A DNA stretch of 39,303 bases from a virus: positions 1-39,303 of IMG/VR virus record IMGVR_UViG_3300045974_000183; one strand, 5' to 3'. Positions 38,172 through 39,303 of the stretch are shown in pieces; the stretch's first letter is position 1, and each line of letters begins with the position of its first letter. The position numbers and the translations under genes are program-made. The notes beneath the pieces were generated by a model. That model was not told where the DNA came from, searched no databases, and saw only the letters and a list, made by a program, of their open reading frames with translations.

Positions 38172-39242
38172 ATGAAATGGACTCTGGCAGCACTTCTTCT
38201 GGCAGGGGCGGCAAGCGCGGCCCCCATCACCCCCGTCGTCTCGGGCCAGTTGTCGGCCACGAGTAGTGCGGTCAGCCTGCCCGTGGATGGGCAGAATGGC
38301 TTCTCAGTCTCCATCACCGCCGGGCTCGTTGGCACGGTGAAGGTGCAGACGAGCTTCGACCGTGGTGTGACGTGGATGGATGAGCCCGCTGCGGGGCCTC
38401 TCTTCCTCGCCACCACGTCCACCGTGGTGACCGTCTCGGCTCCGCTTCCCGGAGGCGCGACGAACGTGCAGGCAATCGTGACGACCTGGAACCAGGGCCG
38501 TTCGACCGCCACCCTCCGCGCCTCCGCCTCCGCCGGCCCCCCGCGCGCCACCGCGAGCGGGACGCTGGCGGCGACGGGCGATACCGTCACGCTCCCGGTG
38601 GACCCGTCGAGGTGGGCGGGGGTCCAGTTTGCTGAATTGTCCGGCACGTTCATCGGGCAGGTCGCATTTGAGTACAGCATCGACAACGGCACCAACTGGC
38701 TGCTCGGCCCCTACATCCAGCAGACCTATCTCGTCAGCGCCAACTTTTCTGTCTACACCAGCCTGCTGGGAAGTGGTGGCACCGTGGCCGGAACCGCGTA
38801 CACCCAGCCGCTGCCGGGGAACGCCACCCACGTCCGGATCAGGGGCGCATCCGTCACAGGCGGACCCAGTGCGTGGTCCCTCACCCCCGGCCGCCCCCTC
38901 GTGCCCGGCGTGCCGGTGTTGGCGGTGCTGTACGACGTGACCTCTGCGGTGAACACGGCAATCGACACTGGAGTATTTGAAACCAGTGGATGGAACCAGC
39001 TACTCTGGTATGCGTCGTCTAGCGGCACCCCGGCTATCTCAACCTCCCAAGTCGATGATGCAGGTGTAGGTGCGCTTAACTTTACGTCAGACGCCTCGCT
39101 GTCCGCCGGAAACCTGGGCATCGGCACTCTCAAGACCGCTGCCGGGAACACCTCCGGTTCGATGCTCCCGCGCCGATGGAAGCTCACCTCTGGGGCCATC
39201 GTCGCTGGCACCTCCCGCATCCGCATCGAGGCCCGCCGATGA
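38172..39242 (+). CDS. Secreted beta-rich fibre-like protein (356 aa)
   Basis: AAGGAG (38159-38164) precedes ATG 38172; the longer frame from 38127 overlaps the previous gene and lacks a site. Residues 1-17 (MKWTLAALLLAGAASAA) are a Sec signal peptide with an ASA|A cleavage site. Two similar beta-sandwich-like segments follow: QLSATSSAVSLPVDGQNGFSV...TVKVQTSFDRGVTW and GTLAATGDTVTLPVDPSRWAGV...QVAFEYSIDNGTNW, an evident internal duplication. The C-terminus is Ser/Gly/Leu-rich. It ends with the ATGA overlap to the first gene of the window. As with the previous gene, export across the inner membrane by Sec is predicted. Confidence 0.85.
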   Translation: MKWTLAALLLAGAASAAPITPVVSGQLSATSSAVSLPVDGQNGFSVSITAGLVGTVKVQTSFDRGVTWMDEPAAGPLFLATTSTVVTVSAPLPGGATNVQAIVTTWNQGRSTATLRASASAGPPRATASGTLAATGDTVTLPVDPSRWAGVQFAELSGTFIGQVAFEYSIDNGTNWLLGPYIQQTYLVSANFSVYTSLLGSGGTVAGTAYTQPLPGNATHVRIRGASVTGGPSAWSLTPGRPLVPGVPVLAVLYDVTSAVNTAIDTGVFETSGWNQLLWYASSSGTPAISTSQVDDAGVGALNFTSDASLSAGNLGIGTLKTAAGNTSGSMLPRRWKLTSGAIVAGTSRIRIEARR

Positions 39243-39303
39243 CCACGCGCGGCGGAATCATGGAGCCCGGCTCTGTCTGGTCCTTCGACCTCGCGGACGG
39301 GTT
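39230..39303. repeat. Terminal direct repeat, right copy
   Basis: Identical to bases 1-74. The truncated small gene beginning at 39239 is the same gene as at 10-219, not a second copy. Confidence 0.97.

Noticed and set aside
36784-38214. 476-aa minus-strand open frame opposite the repeat-rich fibre gene
   Set aside because: Low-complexity Arg/Gly/His product of the G-rich repeats; no ribosome site, and the sense frame has a clear signal peptide.
39239-39303. A second, truncated copy of the 69-aa gene at the right end
   Set aside because: It is the terminal redundancy of the contig, not a gene duplication.
1-39303. Temperate lifestyle
   Set aside because: No integrase, excisionase, partition or recognisable repressor gene was seen in either arm. 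An unknown repressor acting on the palindrome cannot be fully excluded.

Overview
The window is a complete or near-complete genome of a GC-rich, tailed, podovirus-like phage of about 39.2 kb. The last 74 bases (39230-39303) repeat the first 74 exactly, so the sequence closes on itself: the secreted fibre-like gene at the right end runs with an ATGA overlap into the small gene at position 10. Lysis genes, Sec-type signal peptides and an M15 peptidase fit a GC-rich Gram-negative host. The exact host cannot be read from the sequence. I found no integrase, excisionase, recognisable repressor, tRNA gene, CRISPR array, insertion sequence or phage RNA polymerase, so a lytic, host-RNA-polymerase-dependent lifestyle is the simplest reading.

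There are two opposed arms. The minus-strand arm (14481 down to 2056) is the early/replication arm. In transcription order it holds a DUF932-type protein, a coiled-coil zinc-knuckle protein, a Toprim/DUF3854-like plus SF3-type primase-helicase, small and putative DNA-binding proteins, a family A DNA polymerase with proofreading domain, a Cas4/RecB-like nuclease, a VRR-NUC nuclease, a run of very small overlapping genes built from a repeated coiled-coil/AAL(S/R)GE module, and an SNF2-type helicase. TTGACA-type promoters precede the first gene, the primase gene and the small gene at 10078. The last would give a leaderless mRNA.

A noncoding region of about 1 kb (14482-15528) separates the arms. 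It carries a perfect 18-bp palindrome, a 60-nt polypyrimidine/AT island, four copies of CTGTGAC, two sets of imperfect tandem repeats, an inverted repeat and the divergent promoters. It is the best candidate for the replication origin and early/late control region.

The plus-strand arm (15529 to the right end, then 1-2143) is the late arm. It holds a putative small terminase, large terminase, a GNAT-like protein, four small proteins, portal, scaffold, major capsid protein and two decoration-like proteins. Then follow a head-tail adaptor, a short fibre-tip protein, a 1032-aa tail hub, three large ejection-type proteins (569, 638 and 1238 aa) and small proteins. Two consecutive proteins with Sec signal peptides come next. 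The lysis cassette crosses the contig ends: a membrane protein with a gluzincin-like HEREH motif, holin-like proteins, an M15 endolysin and a membrane-anchored spanin-like protein. The two arms converge tail to tail and overlap at 2056-2143.

The most unusual elements are the HEREH membrane protein in the lysis cassette, the paired signal-peptide fibre-like proteins, the reiterated small-gene module at 3.8-5.2 kb, and the repeat-rich control region.
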